Shown here: positions 9,901 to 18,215 of the stretch, in pieces | How positions within the stretch are numbered: position 1 is the stretch's first letter | Layout: every line of letters starts with the position of its first letter | NCBI RefSeq assembly: GCF_000166135.1 | Contig: NC_014666.1 | Coordinates: 4,898,001 to 4,962,000, forward strand | Source of the DNA: Pseudofrankia inefficax | Lineage (GTDB): Bacteria > Actinomycetota > Actinomycetes > Frankiales > Frankiaceae | Reading direction: 5' to 3' | Length of the DNA stretch: 64,000 bases | Position numbers and translations under genes: made by a program | The notes under the pieces: generated by a model | What the model was told of the DNA's origin: nothing | Seen by the model: the letters and a program-made list of their open reading frames with translations, nothing else | Database searches by the model: none

Positions 9901-10932
9901 GGTCATCTGTTCGACGATTACCGATCTGGCGGTGGGCGGCAGTGTGGATGCACGGCGGGTCGTGATCAACAGCTGGCAGGCTCGGCCTATCTCCAGGAAC
10001 GGCGCCAGCTGAGACCGCCGCCAGATGTCGTCGACGACCAGGAGCGTGCGCGGCCGGCCCATGAGCAGCTCCGCGAGCGCACCCGCGGCCTTGCCCGGGT
10101 CTGACAGACCCGTTCCGGAGCCGGTGAGGGTGATCACCAGGTCATCGATGAGAGCGGTCAACGCGGCGCCGTCGCGTTCTTGGCCGACTTCCGTCCATAA
10201 CAGGCCGCCCCGGAACGCCTCGCGGACCTCCGGCCGGCTACACACCATTTGGGCCAGTGTGGTTTTCCCGAAGCCGCCCTCCCCCTGGATCCCGGTCGTC
10301 ATTCCGACGACGGGCGCCGCGGGGTCCAGCAGGGCTTCGAGGAGGTCGGCCTCGGCCAAGGGTCTCGGCACTATGGGCGCCGCAGGCGGTGGAAGCATCC
10401 ACAACCGGCCTGGGAAGCCCGCTGGACCCGAGGATGTCCGTGTTCCGGCCGGCATCGCGGGACCGGCCGCCGGTTTCGCCCGGCCGCCGGACAACGCGAG
10501 CCGCGCCGCCGCGACCAGCCGCTTGCGCGCGTCAGGCTCCGCGATGTCGAACAGGTCCACGCCTGCGACCTGGGCGAGCAGGCCCTCCCGTGGGCAGTCC
10601 TCAAGGCGCACGGGAAGCAGCTTCCGTCCCCGCCCGCCAGGAACCTCGACGAACGCCGCCTGCCACTCGACGGCGACAATCATTGAGGTGCAATAGGCCG
10701 CGGAGACCATCGCGATGGTCCGGCGGGCCCGCCGGACAGCTTGGTCCAGCAGGGAGGGCCAGCTCGTGCCCGGCGTCATGTCCCAGGCCTGCAGGAGCAC
10801 CGCGTAACCAACGTCTTCGAGCTGCCAGGCGGCCCACTCCGCCCAGGCCCGATCCGACTGCACATAGGACACAAAGAAGTCCCAGCCATCGGCCTCGCCG
10901 TCAGAGCGGCCGACAGTCCCCCCGTCGCGCAT
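6913..10932 (-). CDS. TIR-NB-ARC-WD40 STAND protein
   Basis: 1339 residues. A TIR domain (about residues 17-145) begins WDFFVSYVQSDRAWAEW; the glutamate in AVEWQAAF (E89) is at the position of the catalytic Glu of TIR NADases. NB-ARC follows with Walker A GEGGFGKTT (K223), Walker B LLVVDDIWR, sensor LITTRR and an MHD-like LHD. From about residue 673 come 15 full WD40 blades and a partial one, enough for two seven-bladed propellers. By family knowledge the propellers sense a trigger, NB-ARC oligomerises and TIR cleaves NAD+ or makes a signal nucleotide, typical of abortive defence. The ATG 10932 has only a weak ribosome site. The gene is directly followed by the EAD-STAND gene, possibly co-transcribed. 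Confidence 0.9.
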   Translation of the reverse strand: MRDGGTVGRSDGEADGWDFFVSYVQSDRAWAEWAAWQLEDVGYAVLLQAWDMTPGTSWPSLLDQAVRRARRTIAMVSAAYCTSMIVAVEWQAAFVEVPGGRGRKLLPVRLEDCPREGLLAQVAGVDLFDIAEPDARKRLVAAARLALSGGRAKPAAGPAMPAGTRTSSGPAGFPGRLWMLPPPAAPIVPRPLAEADLLEALLDPAAPVVGMTTGIQGEGGFGKTTLAQMVCSRPEVREAFRGGLLWTEVGQERDGAALTALIDDLVITLTGSGTGLSDPGKAAGALAELLMGRPRTLLVVDDIWRRSQLAPFLEIGRACQLLITTRRASTLPPTARSVIVEQMTDEEARDVLCAGIGELPDEVVARLRAVSGNWPLLLSLAASKLAKDVAEHAAPALAAEQLVLRLQGAGPATLDIGDERSRSVSVRQSVGASLSLLHPENQRRYLELSVFPEDDDVPVEVVGLLWQGSGGLDAFEADELCDRLFDLRLIRRRWTGSGAVIALHDVVRAHLRRELGVDGLRLTHQALLTGIRARLTAQEAPGAWWALPDGRASDYLTRRLAGHLLAAGQVDEAAAVARDLRWIAASIRRTSSTLTAENDLATVGGDEAPLLARALAQNAHLLTGPPPPGGLGPTLAACAAAVPGLATSARAYTQTLARPYLGFGWSTDRKNPTQLRAFAGHTAPVGMVVFSPDGRLLATGASDGTARLWDVATGVVRAVLPGYGGTATTVAFSPDGSTLATYGAEGTARLWDAGTGTERACLAGHDRAVNALVFSPEEILVATGGQDGTARLWDVVTGAERAAFTGHVGAVTTMAFSPDGRLLVTGGADRTARIWRPGATAEPVVLTGHAGSIKVVRFSPDGRMVVTGGYDRTVRLWDAATGDELTVITDYKGRVTGVTFSPDGRLLAVVGHARSVLLFDLATGVEHAILAGHTGGVSGAVFSPDGRVIATSSEDWTVRLWNSATGTANAILSGHGRPVNGLAFSPDGQVLATGSDDTYALIWDVADGADHQARGGHTHQVTETVFSRDGRLIATGSDDKTVRLWDVETGAEHPALDGYAGWGNVVAFSPNGRLLATDCFDNTVRLWDPASGAQRAVLVGHTRPISGAAFSPDGSLLATCSHDRTARVWDPEAGVERRALVGHSGRILTVLFSPDGQTIATGGAHGTVRLWDVATGADRAVLHGADRMKSRPAFSPDGRFLAVSGPDCTVQLWNVVTGAEKTVLAGHSGPVTGGLFSPVGGLFATSSADGTVRLWDAMTGVAGRVLTGHRGAVAGVAFSPHGELLASGGHDGTIRIWDVAGGVAVSSLRINGPISRLTWNDEFLCCAAGREVTILRCVS
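6950..8916 (-). repeat. WD40 coding repeats, 126-base period
   Basis: Fifteen blades of 42 residues, each carrying FSPDGRxLATGxxDxTxRLWD-type signatures, plus a degenerate sixteenth (RINGPISRLTWNDEFL). The near-constant blade length gives a clean 126-base period. Blades 2, 6 and 13 are the most divergent (YGGTATTVAF, VVGHARSVLLFD, HGADRMKSRPAF). Confidence 0.9.
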
Positions 10933-11140
10933 GTCCCGATCGTCTCACCGCGGTCCGAACTGGATCGTTCGGCTCGTTCCTGCGGGGTCCGCCACAGGGA
11001 CGCGGGGGCGGTGCGAGCCGCGTGGCTCTGCCGTGGGCGTCTGGCTGTGGCGGACCTCGGGCCGCGGTTAACCTAACCTCGATATTTCATGGCCGAACGG
11101 GAACAGTGACCCGCGCCCGCCAAACACCGAGGGACGGGCG

Positions 11141-12139
11141 CTAGGCCGGCGGCGGGTCGAGGCTGTGCTCCGGGTCGGCGGGCCAGGGGCCCGCCTTGCC
11201 GTGGGAACTGACGTTGACCTGCGCCCCGGCCTCGCCGACGCGTGGGCGCGGAACGAGCGGGGCCCGCGGCTCGGCCGCGACTTCCAGATCGTCGCTGGGA
11301 CGAGGTCGGGCGCGGTCGTCTCTGCCATCCGTGGTCGAGTCCGGGTTGTCCGGCTCCAGGTATCCCCAGGCGCGGGCAACGGCACGCAGTTTGGGTGGAA
11401 TCGACGGGGGCGGCTGGGCCGGTGGCTGAATCCGGCCTGATCGGATCTTGTCGCGCCAGTCGCCGATGCCGGGAACGAACTGGTCGCGGCCGGCGCCGTA
11501 GTCGAGCATGGCCGGCTCGAAGTCGACGCCGATGAACGCGCAGAGGTCGGTCATGACCTCCGCCGGCCGGGTCGCGAGATCCTCGTAACGCACCGTGCGG
11601 CCGGGCAGCGCCTGCCGGGCCGCCTCCAGCTTTGTCATGAACGGTTCGATGCCGATCTTCAGGTCCCGCGCGTGGCCTCCGATCACCAGGCGGACGGCGT
11701 CCTGGGTGATGTCGCGGGCATACTTCAGGCGATCTCTCGCGCCAAAGCTCTTCACCGCCGCGACCGCGGACTCGGCCACGGCCGCCGGATGGCGGATGAG
11801 GAAGATGAAACGGGCGTCTGGCCAGCACTCGACGATTCGCTCCCACATGTACACGTTGGTGGGCGTCTTCTCGACGATGATGTCCTTGCCGCTGGCGACC
11901 AGACTTCGGTGCAGGAGGCGGTCCCAGAGGAGGTGCTCCGCGCCTCGGAGGGTGAGCCCGGAGACCTTCAAGGACGTCTCGCCGAACGAGGAGAAACATT
12001 TCACCCGTTGCATGTCCAGGTATAGCTCGTGCGGCGAGTGGATACGGCTGTGGCTGTCCAGAATGCATCGCAGAAGGGTCGACCCCGACCGTGGCGGCGA
12101 CAGCAGGAAGATCGGAAATTGCACCAGTCTGTCGCGCAT
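11141..12139 (-). CDS. sulfotransferase family protein
   Basis: A soluble PAPS-dependent sulfotransferase of about 332 residues. The 5'-phosphosulfate loop PRSGSTLL lies near the N-terminus and the 3'-phosphate-binding motif RHPAAVAES in the middle; DKIRSGRIQPP near the end fits the family's late substrate region. I placed the start at ATG 12139, where GGAAGGA stands 7 bases upstream; a GTG at 12241 would add 34 residues with no clear ribosome site. The acceptor substrate cannot be told. It is tandem with, but 208 bases upstream of, the TIR-STAND gene, and I see no link to that system. Confidence 0.85.
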   Translation of the reverse strand: MRDRLVQFPIFLLSPPRSGSTLLRCILDSHSRIHSPHELYLDMQRVKCFSSFGETSLKVSGLTLRGAEHLLWDRLLHRSLVASGKDIIVEKTPTNVYMWERIVECWPDARFIFLIRHPAAVAESAVAAVKSFGARDRLKYARDITQDAVRLVIGGHARDLKIGIEPFMTKLEAARQALPGRTVRYEDLATRPAEVMTDLCAFIGVDFEPAMLDYGAGRDQFVPGIGDWRDKIRSGRIQPPAQPPPSIPPKLRAVARAWGYLEPDNPDSTTDGRDDRARPRPSDDLEVAAEPRAPLVPRPRVGEAGAQVNVSSHGKAGPWPADPEHSLDPPPA

Positions 12140-12495
12140 GCGCTGGTCCTTCCGGCAGCCGATCCCGATGCCAAGGCTGGGGCCTGAGCTTGCCTGAAAG
12201 GTACCAAGGAGTACGGGCGGCATTTCCGCGGGCGCGCTCACGCCACGCGAACGAGCATTTGATTCGCGACCTTGAGGACCACTGAACCTCGCCCGGCCGG
12301 AATGGTATCGACATCCGAGGCCTACTGCCCTCGTCAGGGAATACCAAGGCTTTCCCGGGAAAAGGCGGAGGCTGGGAGATCAGCTCCGCGCCCGAGGTCC
12401 TCATCGCGCACGCAGCGGCGCGAACGGCGGACGCAAGGAGCTGACCTCGCCGGGCCCCCTTAACTTGATCGACCAACGCACGTGTCCCTCGACCC
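12140..12495. other. gene-free stretch upstream of the sulfotransferase gene
   Basis: No convincing coding frame. It is the presumed promoter region of the minus-strand sulfotransferase gene and also follows the end of the MFS gene. The one visible structure is a perfect 12-base palindrome TTTCCCGGGAAA at 12351-12362. Confidence 0.4.
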
Positions 12496-14082
12496 CTACC
12501 GCACGTCCTCCGTCAGCGCGGGCTCGGACGGGCTGGCCTGGCTTGGCACCGCGGGGGCCGTCGGTGGCGGGGTATGGCCGGGCAGGATCGCGAGGGCCAG
12601 CGCGGCTCCGGCGAGGCTGATGCCACCACAAAGCCAGAGCGTCAGGTCCATGCCGTGGACGAAGGCCGTCTGGACCGAGGTGAGCAGCGCGGGGTCGTGC
12701 AGCCGGTGTGCCACGGCGACGCCAGAGGTCACGCTGTCGCGGGCGGCGGTGTCGCCCGCGGCGCCCGGGAGGTCGAGGCCGCCTCGGTAGCGGGCCAGCG
12801 CGAGGGTGCCGAGGATCGCGACGCCGACCGTGCTGCCGAGCTGGCGCGTCGCGAAGACGAGGGCGGACCCAGCGCCTGCGCGGGCCTTCTCCAGGGAGCC
12901 GACGGCCGCGAGGGTCGCGGTCGGGATCGAGAGGCCGACGCCGAGGCCGAACAGCGCGAACCACACCGCCGCTTCGCCGTAGCTGGTGGCGGTCGTCGTG
13001 AACGCACCGAGGAACAGCCCGGCGGACGTGACCAGGAGGCCCACCGTCACGATCGCCTTCGGCCCGATCCGCTGGACGACTCGGGTCGCGGTCTGGACGC
13101 CGACCATCATCGCCCCGAGCATGGGCAGCAGCCGCAGGCCCGTGCCCAGAGAGTCGGCCCCGAGCACCCCGCGCAGGTACTGCGGAGTGTTGAACAGGAC
13201 GCCGAACAGCGCGAAAGCCATGATCGTTACGAGGATGGTGCCGGCGGTGTAGGCGCGGGCCCGGAACAGCGCCAGGTCGATCAGCGCGTCCCGGGTCCTC
13301 GCCACGCGGCGCTCCACCACGATGAACAGACCGAGGATCACCACGCCGCCGATCAGTGGCCCGAGCGACCGGACGTCGGTCCAGCCACGATCACCGGCCT
13401 CGATCACGCCGTAGGTCACGCCGACCATGCCGGCGGCGGACAGCGCGATGCCGAACGGGTCGAGCCCGGAGGCGTCCGGGTTACGCGACTCCGGCAGCAA
13501 CGTCGCCACCGCGATCAGGCCGACGACCGCCACCGGCGCGTTGATCAGAAACACCGAGCCCCACCAGAAGCCGTGCAGCAGCAGGCCACCCGCGATCGGC
13601 CCGAGCGGGATGCCCACCATGCTGCCCAGCGTCACGACCGCGATGGCCCGCGGCCGCTCCGCCGGCTCGAAGAGGACCAGAACCCCGGCGACCACGAGCG
13701 GGATCAGGAAGGCCGCGCCAACGCCGAGGACGGCACGAGCCGCCGCCAGTTCCCCAGGCGACGTCGAATAGGCGCTCCAGACGGAGCCTGCGCCGAAGAC
13801 GGCCAGCGCGCCCATGATGAGCCTCTTACGCCCGTAGCGGTCACCCAACAGGCCGGCCGGCAGCAGCAGGGCGGCCAGTACGAGGTTGTACGAGTCGGTG
13901 ATCCATTGGAGCTCGCTCGTCGACGCTCCGAGTGTCGTGCTCAGTGTGGGCAGCGCCGTGTTGAGCACGGTGGTGTCCAGACCGACAGCAAGCAGGCACA
14001 GGGCGACGCGCCGAGCGCCCACCACCGTCCCGCGCTTCCCACAGACATGCGGCTCCCAAGTAAGAGACAGTGTGTATCTCAT
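12496..14082 (-). CDS. MFS drug exporter, DHA2 (EmrB/QacA) type
   Basis: Integral membrane proton antiporter of up to 528 residues, the usual size for a 14-helix DHA2 exporter. Motifs: LDTTVLNTALP in helix 1, GLLGDRYGRKRLI (motif A) after helix 2, and GIPLGPIAGG (motif C) in helix 5. It is divergent from a TetR gene, the classic arrangement for an efflux pump and its repressor. The ATG at 14082 is only 4 bases from a palindromic operator and lacks a ribosome site. Either the mRNA is leaderless or the real start is a GTG about 20 codons in (near 14022-14025), which has GGGAAG upstream. Substrate is unknown. Confidence 0.9.
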   Translation of the reverse strand: MRYTLSLTWEPHVCGKRGTVVGARRVALCLLAVGLDTTVLNTALPTLSTTLGASTSELQWITDSYNLVLAALLLPAGLLGDRYGRKRLIMGALAVFGAGSVWSAYSTSPGELAAARAVLGVGAAFLIPLVVAGVLVLFEPAERPRAIAVVTLGSMVGIPLGPIAGGLLLHGFWWGSVFLINAPVAVVGLIAVATLLPESRNPDASGLDPFGIALSAAGMVGVTYGVIEAGDRGWTDVRSLGPLIGGVVILGLFIVVERRVARTRDALIDLALFRARAYTAGTILVTIMAFALFGVLFNTPQYLRGVLGADSLGTGLRLLPMLGAMMVGVQTATRVVQRIGPKAIVTVGLLVTSAGLFLGAFTTTATSYGEAAVWFALFGLGVGLSIPTATLAAVGSLEKARAGAGSALVFATRQLGSTVGVAILGTLALARYRGGLDLPGAAGDTAARDSVTSGVAVAHRLHDPALLTSVQTAFVHGMDLTLWLCGGISLAGAALALAILPGHTPPPTAPAVPSQASPSEPALTEDVR

Positions 14083-14086
14083 CCGG

Positions 14087-14101
14087 GAGGTACCGTACCT
14101 C
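14087..14101. promoter_or_regulatory. probable TetR operator
   Basis: GAGGTACCGTACCTC is a perfect 7-base inverted repeat with a 1-base centre. It sits between the divergent MFS exporter and TetR genes (next start at 14135), the expected place for the repressor to control both. Confidence 0.65.
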
Positions 14102-14134
14102 GATAAGAGCCACAGTGAACCCTAAGGGAAAGAG

Positions 14135-14803
14135 ATGAGCAGCACCGTCGGCCCAGTCGGCGCGGACGCCGCCACACCGGCCGACGACGCGGGCTCCTCC
14201 AGCGCTCAGCGGACCGGCACGCGCCGGCGGGGCGCCGCGCTCGAGCGGGCGATCATCGCCGCCGTGTGGGAGGAGCTGGCCGCGGTCGGCTACTCGGGCC
14301 TCACGATCGAAGGCGTCGCGGAACGCGCCCGCACCAGCAGAACCGTTCTGTACCGCCGCTGGTCCACCCGGGCGCAGCTCGTCGTCGCGGCCATGACGCA
14401 GTCGATCCCGGAGCCGGCGGACCTGCCCGACACCGGCGACCTGCGCACCGACGTGATCACACTGTTGACGCGACTCGAAAGCCGGTTCGAGGGGCTGCCC
14501 GCCGACGCCGTACGCGGGTTGCTGTTCGAGGTTCTTCAGGATCCGGAGGCGATCGCGATCCGCGATCAGGTCGTCCAGCCGCAGTGCACCGACCTGGTCA
14601 TGATCCTTCTTGGCCGCGCGGCCTCCCGCGGGGAGATCGACCCGTCGGTGATCAGGCGTCGTGTCGCCAGCCTGCCCAAGGACCTCGTCCGCGCCGAGTA
14701 CCTGACCAGGAAGGACGGCCGCGTCCCCGAGGACGTCATCGCCGAGATCGTCGACGACGTGTTCCTCCCGCTCGTGAGATACCGGCCGTCGGGCGGCGGC
14801 TGA
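14135..14803 (+). CDS. TetR family repressor of the divergent MFS exporter
   Basis: 222 residues. After a 30-residue Ala/Ser-rich N-terminal tail comes a TetR helix-turn-helix (about residues 35-85: AAVWEELAAVGYSGLTIEG, then TSRTVLYRRW). The C-terminal region resembles the TetR_C_11-like ligand domains that carry LFEVLQDPE-type segments. The ribosome site AAGGGAAAGAG precedes the ATG. Its position beside an exporter with a palindrome between them suggests it senses the exporter's substrate; that is inference. Confidence 0.88.
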   Translation: MSSTVGPVGADAATPADDAGSSSAQRTGTRRRGAALERAIIAAVWEELAAVGYSGLTIEGVAERARTSRTVLYRRWSTRAQLVVAAMTQSIPEPADLPDTGDLRTDVITLLTRLESRFEGLPADAVRGLLFEVLQDPEAIAIRDQVVQPQCTDLVMILLGRAASRGEIDPSVIRRRVASLPKDLVRAEYLTRKDGRVPEDVIAEIVDDVFLPLVRYRPSGGG

Positions 14804-14897
14804 GACGGGCGGCCCGACGACCGATCGCCGCGAACACCGAGGTGATCTGGGCGGTACGGCCGCGGGCGCGACGCTGACCAGGGTGTAAAGAAGGAGA

Positions 14898-16610
14898 GTG
14901 GCCGGCCGGGTGATCGCTGCGACGATGCGCGGCTACCGGGTGGGATGGCTGCGGCGTGACGTCGTGGCCGGGCTGATGCTCGTCGCGATCGCCGTGCCGG
15001 AGCAGATGGCGACCGCGGGCCTGGCCGGCGCGCCGGCGGTCGCGGGACTTTACGCGTTCGTGGCCGGGTCGGTGTTGTTCGCGCTGCTGGGCCGTCATCC
15101 CCAGTTGTCCGTCGGGGCGGACTCCACGATCGCGCCGGTGATGGCCATCGGTGTCGGCGGCGTCGCGACGGTCGGAACGCCTGGCTACGCGCACCTGCTG
15201 GCAGTCCTCGCCCTGCTGGTGGGCGGACTGGTCGTCGCCGTCGGCCTGCTGCGCCTCGGGTGGATCTCGCAGTTCCTGTCCACCCCGGTGGTCACGGGTG
15301 TGCTGGCGGGGATCGCGGCGCAGATCCTGGTCCATCAGCTCCCCGCCGTCCTCGGGGTGCCCGGCGGTGGCACGACGACGATCGGGCGGGTGCGGGCCAT
15401 CGCCGCGCAGCTCGGGCACGTCACCGGCTGGGCGGTGGGAATCGCCCTCGGCGTGCTCGCGATCATTGTTCTCACCGAACGCGTCGACCGCCGGATTCCG
15501 GGCGCGTTGATCGGCGTGGTCGGCTCCATTCTGGTCGTCTTCGGCTTCGGCCTCGCCTCGCACGGCGTGGCGGTCGTCGGCGCGATCGACACCGGCATGC
15601 CGAGCTTCGGCCTGGCCTCGGCGTCGCTCGCCGACGTGCGCGCCCTGGTCGGACCGGCGTTGACCGTCGCGTTCATCTGCGTCGTCCAGTCCGCGGCGAC
15701 CGAGCGAGGGTCCGGAACCGCAGCTCGCGGCTCCGAGAGCTTCAACCGCGATCTCGTCGCTGTGGGAGCCGGAAGCCTCGCGTCCGGCCTCACCGGCTCG
15801 TTCGCGGTCAACGCGAGCCCGCCGCGGACGGAGGTCGTCGTCTCGTCGGGTGGGCGGTCGCAGGCCGGGTCACTCGTCGCCGCCGGTCTCGTCGTCGTGC
15901 TGCTCGCGACCGCCACGCAGTCGCTCGAATACCTGCCGCGGGCCGCGCTGGGCGCCATTCTGGTCTTCGTCGCGTCTCGGCTGCTGCGGGTGGGCGAGTT
16001 CCGGTCGATCCTGCGCTTCGACCGGCTCGAGTTCGTCCTCGCCATCATCACCGCGCTCGCCGTCGCGCTGGTGGGAATCGAACAGGGCGTCCTCGTGGCG
16101 ATGCTGCTGTCGCTCGCCGATCGGACCTGGCGAGCCGCCCGTCCCCGCGACGCCGTCCTCGGCCGCGAACCCGGCACGGAACACTGGATCCCGTCCGACG
16201 TCGGCCAGCCGGTCGAGCAGGTGCCCGGCGTCCTCGTCTACCTTCCCTACGCGCCACTGTGGTACGGCAACGCCGAGTTCATCGCGGTCCGCCTGCGGGC
16301 CGTCCTCGACGCGACGACACCGCCGGTCCACGCCTTCGTCCTCGACGCCAACGGAATCTCGGACATCGACTACACCGGAGCCCGGATGCTCGGCGAACTG
16401 GCGACGGAGCTCCGGCACCGGGGCGTGACGATGGGGGTCGCCCGCTCCTCCCACCTGGTCCACCATGACCTCAAGCACGCGGGCCTGGTCGACGCCATCG
16501 GACCGGAGCGCATCTACGCGACCGTCGACCAGGCCGTCGACGACCTGACCGGGCCGCCGTCGCGCCCAGCCGACGACGATCGCCCCGAGAGGCCCGCCAC
16601 CGGTCGGTAG
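14898..16610 (+). CDS. SulP family anion transporter with STAS domain
   Basis: Membrane transporter of about 570 residues. The SulP core (about residues 10-400) has the conserved stretch TAGLAGAPAVAGLYAF followed by QLSVGADSTIAPVM. A cytoplasmic STAS domain follows (about 440-545) with DANGISDIDYTGARML in place of the phosphorylatable DxSG loop. Transported anion (sulfate, bicarbonate or other) cannot be read from sequence. The start is uncertain: GTG 14898 is only 1 base after AAGGAG, while GTG 14910 is 13 bases after it. Convergent with the ABC permease gene. Confidence 0.88.
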   Translation: MAGRVIAATMRGYRVGWLRRDVVAGLMLVAIAVPEQMATAGLAGAPAVAGLYAFVAGSVLFALLGRHPQLSVGADSTIAPVMAIGVGGVATVGTPGYAHLLAVLALLVGGLVVAVGLLRLGWISQFLSTPVVTGVLAGIAAQILVHQLPAVLGVPGGGTTTIGRVRAIAAQLGHVTGWAVGIALGVLAIIVLTERVDRRIPGALIGVVGSILVVFGFGLASHGVAVVGAIDTGMPSFGLASASLADVRALVGPALTVAFICVVQSAATERGSGTAARGSESFNRDLVAVGAGSLASGLTGSFAVNASPPRTEVVVSSGGRSQAGSLVAAGLVVVLLATATQSLEYLPRAALGAILVFVASRLLRVGEFRSILRFDRLEFVLAIITALAVALVGIEQGVLVAMLLSLADRTWRAARPRDAVLGREPGTEHWIPSDVGQPVEQVPGVLVYLPYAPLWYGNAEFIAVRLRAVLDATTPPVHAFVLDANGISDIDYTGARMLGELATELRHRGVTMGVARSSHLVHHDLKHAGLVDAIGPERIYATVDQAVDDLTGPPSRPADDDRPERPATGR

Positions 16611-16631
16611 TGGTACGTCAGCGCTGGTCGG

Positions 16632-18215
16632 TCAGCGGCTGGCCAGATCGCGACGACCGAACAGCGTTGTCGCGGCGGCCGCGGCCGCCACGCCGACGGC
16701 CGCCAGGATGACCGCGGCGACGGGCCGGAACGGTTGGGCCGGGACCAGTCCGACATGGGCGAACGGGCTCAGGTCGACCACCCACTGGGGTGGGCCGAGC
16801 AGCGAGGCGACGAGCTGCCACCCGAAGGCCACCACGAGACCGCCGTAGGCGAGACCGCTGCCGGCCCGCGGGGCAAGGGCGTAGGCGAGGGCGGCGAGGC
16901 CAAGGAACAGCACCGCCGTCGGAAGGCTGTTCGCTCCCGCCTCCAGCATCCTGGGCAGGGAGATCCGCACGCCCCCGACGATCGCTCCGGTCCAGGCGAA
17001 GAACCCGGCGGTGAGCGCCAGCACGGCAAGGACCGCTACGGCGAGAGCGAGGCGGCCGGCCAGCCACCGGGACCGACGGACCGGCTGTGCGAGCAGCGTC
17101 TCCAGACGCTGGTCGAGTTCCTCCTCCCGCGCGGCGCCCACCTGCGCGCACGCGCACGCGCTGACCGCGACGACCACGAAGAGGAACAGAAAGGCCAGAT
17201 AGCCGGCCGGGGTCGCGATCGATCCGGTGCCCAGCTTGGCGATCTCGTCCTGGGTGCCCTGGGGAATGTCCGACGGCGAGATGCTCCGGGAGACGACGCC
17301 CAGAATGAACATCAGCACCGCCATCGCCGCGACCCAGGTGGCGACGGCGCCGAGCTGGGTGCGCAACGCCTGCGCCGTCGGCGAGGCCAGCAGGAACCGG
17401 CGCGCCGGAGCACTGTCGCGCCGCGGCAGCAGCCCGGTGCCGAGGTCGCGCCGTGACGCCAGCCGCGCGCTCGCCCAGAGCAGGGCGGCGGTCGCCGCGA
17501 GGGGCAGCAGGAGCACCAGCGGGCGCGGCGCCGCGAAAGGTCTGAGCAGTTCGGCCCACCCCAGTGGCGTCGCCCAGCGCAGCCCAGCCAGGCCCGGCAC
17601 GGTGTCGGCGAGGACGCGGACGGCGAACAGGAGGGCCAACACCGCGAAGCCCAGCCCGAGGGCACCCCGTCCGGTGGGCGCGAGCTGGCTGGCCAGGGCG
17701 CCGACACCGGCGAACACCGCGGCGACCGACACGGTGGCCAGCGCCAGGTAGGCCGCGCCCGTCACCGGCACGCCACCCGCGACCAGGCCGAGGAACTCCG
17801 CCGCCCAGAGCAGCCCAGCTCCCACCGCGACGGCGGCTACCGACCCCCAGTAGGCACCGCCGCGCGCGACCGGGCCCGCGAGGATGACCTCCAGCCGCCC
17901 GGACTCCTCCTGAGCGCGCAGTGCGCGCACGGCCGCCAGCACGCCGAACGCGGCGGCGGCCAGGGCCAGCACACCGCCGACCCGCCAGGCCGCGTAGCCC
18001 GGGACCGTGCTGACGTCGTGGGGCTGCCCGTAGAGCAGCCGCAGCCCCTTGTTGACCGCGAAGCTGTCGGCGAAGCGCAGCCGGGAGGCCCGGTCGGGAA
18101 AGCTGTGCCGGTAGCCGACCGGCTGCACGAAGGAGTACACCGCGAACAGGTAGACGAACACGGCCGTGCGAATCCTGCTGTCCCGCAGCTCCCGCCTCGC
18201 CAGCAGCCGCATCAT
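16632..18215 (-). CDS. ABC exporter permease (ABC-2/polyketide antibiotic exporter type)
   Basis: 527 residues with about 12 hydrophobic helices in two similar halves, as in actinobacterial double-size ABC-2 permeases annotated as polyketide antibiotic exporters. A short polar start (MMRLLARRELRDSRIR) precedes the first helix, and each half has an amphipathic EEELDQRLETLLAQPV or EESGRLEVILAGPV segment before its core. It overlaps the ATPase gene by 4 bases (ATGA at 18212-18215), so the two are translationally coupled. Probably exports a drug or lipid-like compound. Confidence 0.85.
   Translation of the reverse strand: MMRLLARRELRDSRIRTAVFVYLFAVYSFVQPVGYRHSFPDRASRLRFADSFAVNKGLRLLYGQPHDVSTVPGYAAWRVGGVLALAAAAFGVLAAVRALRAQEESGRLEVILAGPVARGGAYWGSVAAVAVGAGLLWAAEFLGLVAGGVPVTGAAYLALATVSVAAVFAGVGALASQLAPTGRGALGLGFAVLALLFAVRVLADTVPGLAGLRWATPLGWAELLRPFAAPRPLVLLLPLAATAALLWASARLASRRDLGTGLLPRRDSAPARRFLLASPTAQALRTQLGAVATWVAAMAVLMFILGVVSRSISPSDIPQGTQDEIAKLGTGSIATPAGYLAFLFLFVVVAVSACACAQVGAAREEELDQRLETLLAQPVRRSRWLAGRLALAVAVLAVLALTAGFFAWTGAIVGGVRISLPRMLEAGANSLPTAVLFLGLAALAYALAPRAGSGLAYGGLVVAFGWQLVASLLGPPQWVVDLSPFAHVGLVPAQPFRPVAAVILAAVGVAAAAAATTLFGRRDLASR

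Noticed and set aside
11141-12139. Sulfotransferase as part of the STAND defence locus
   Set aside because: It is 208 bases away, has a full metabolic-enzyme family signature and no known tie to STAND systems.
15335-16478. Long minus-strand frames across the SulP gene
   Set aside because: They oppose a gene with clear SulP and STAS motifs and have no domain of their own.
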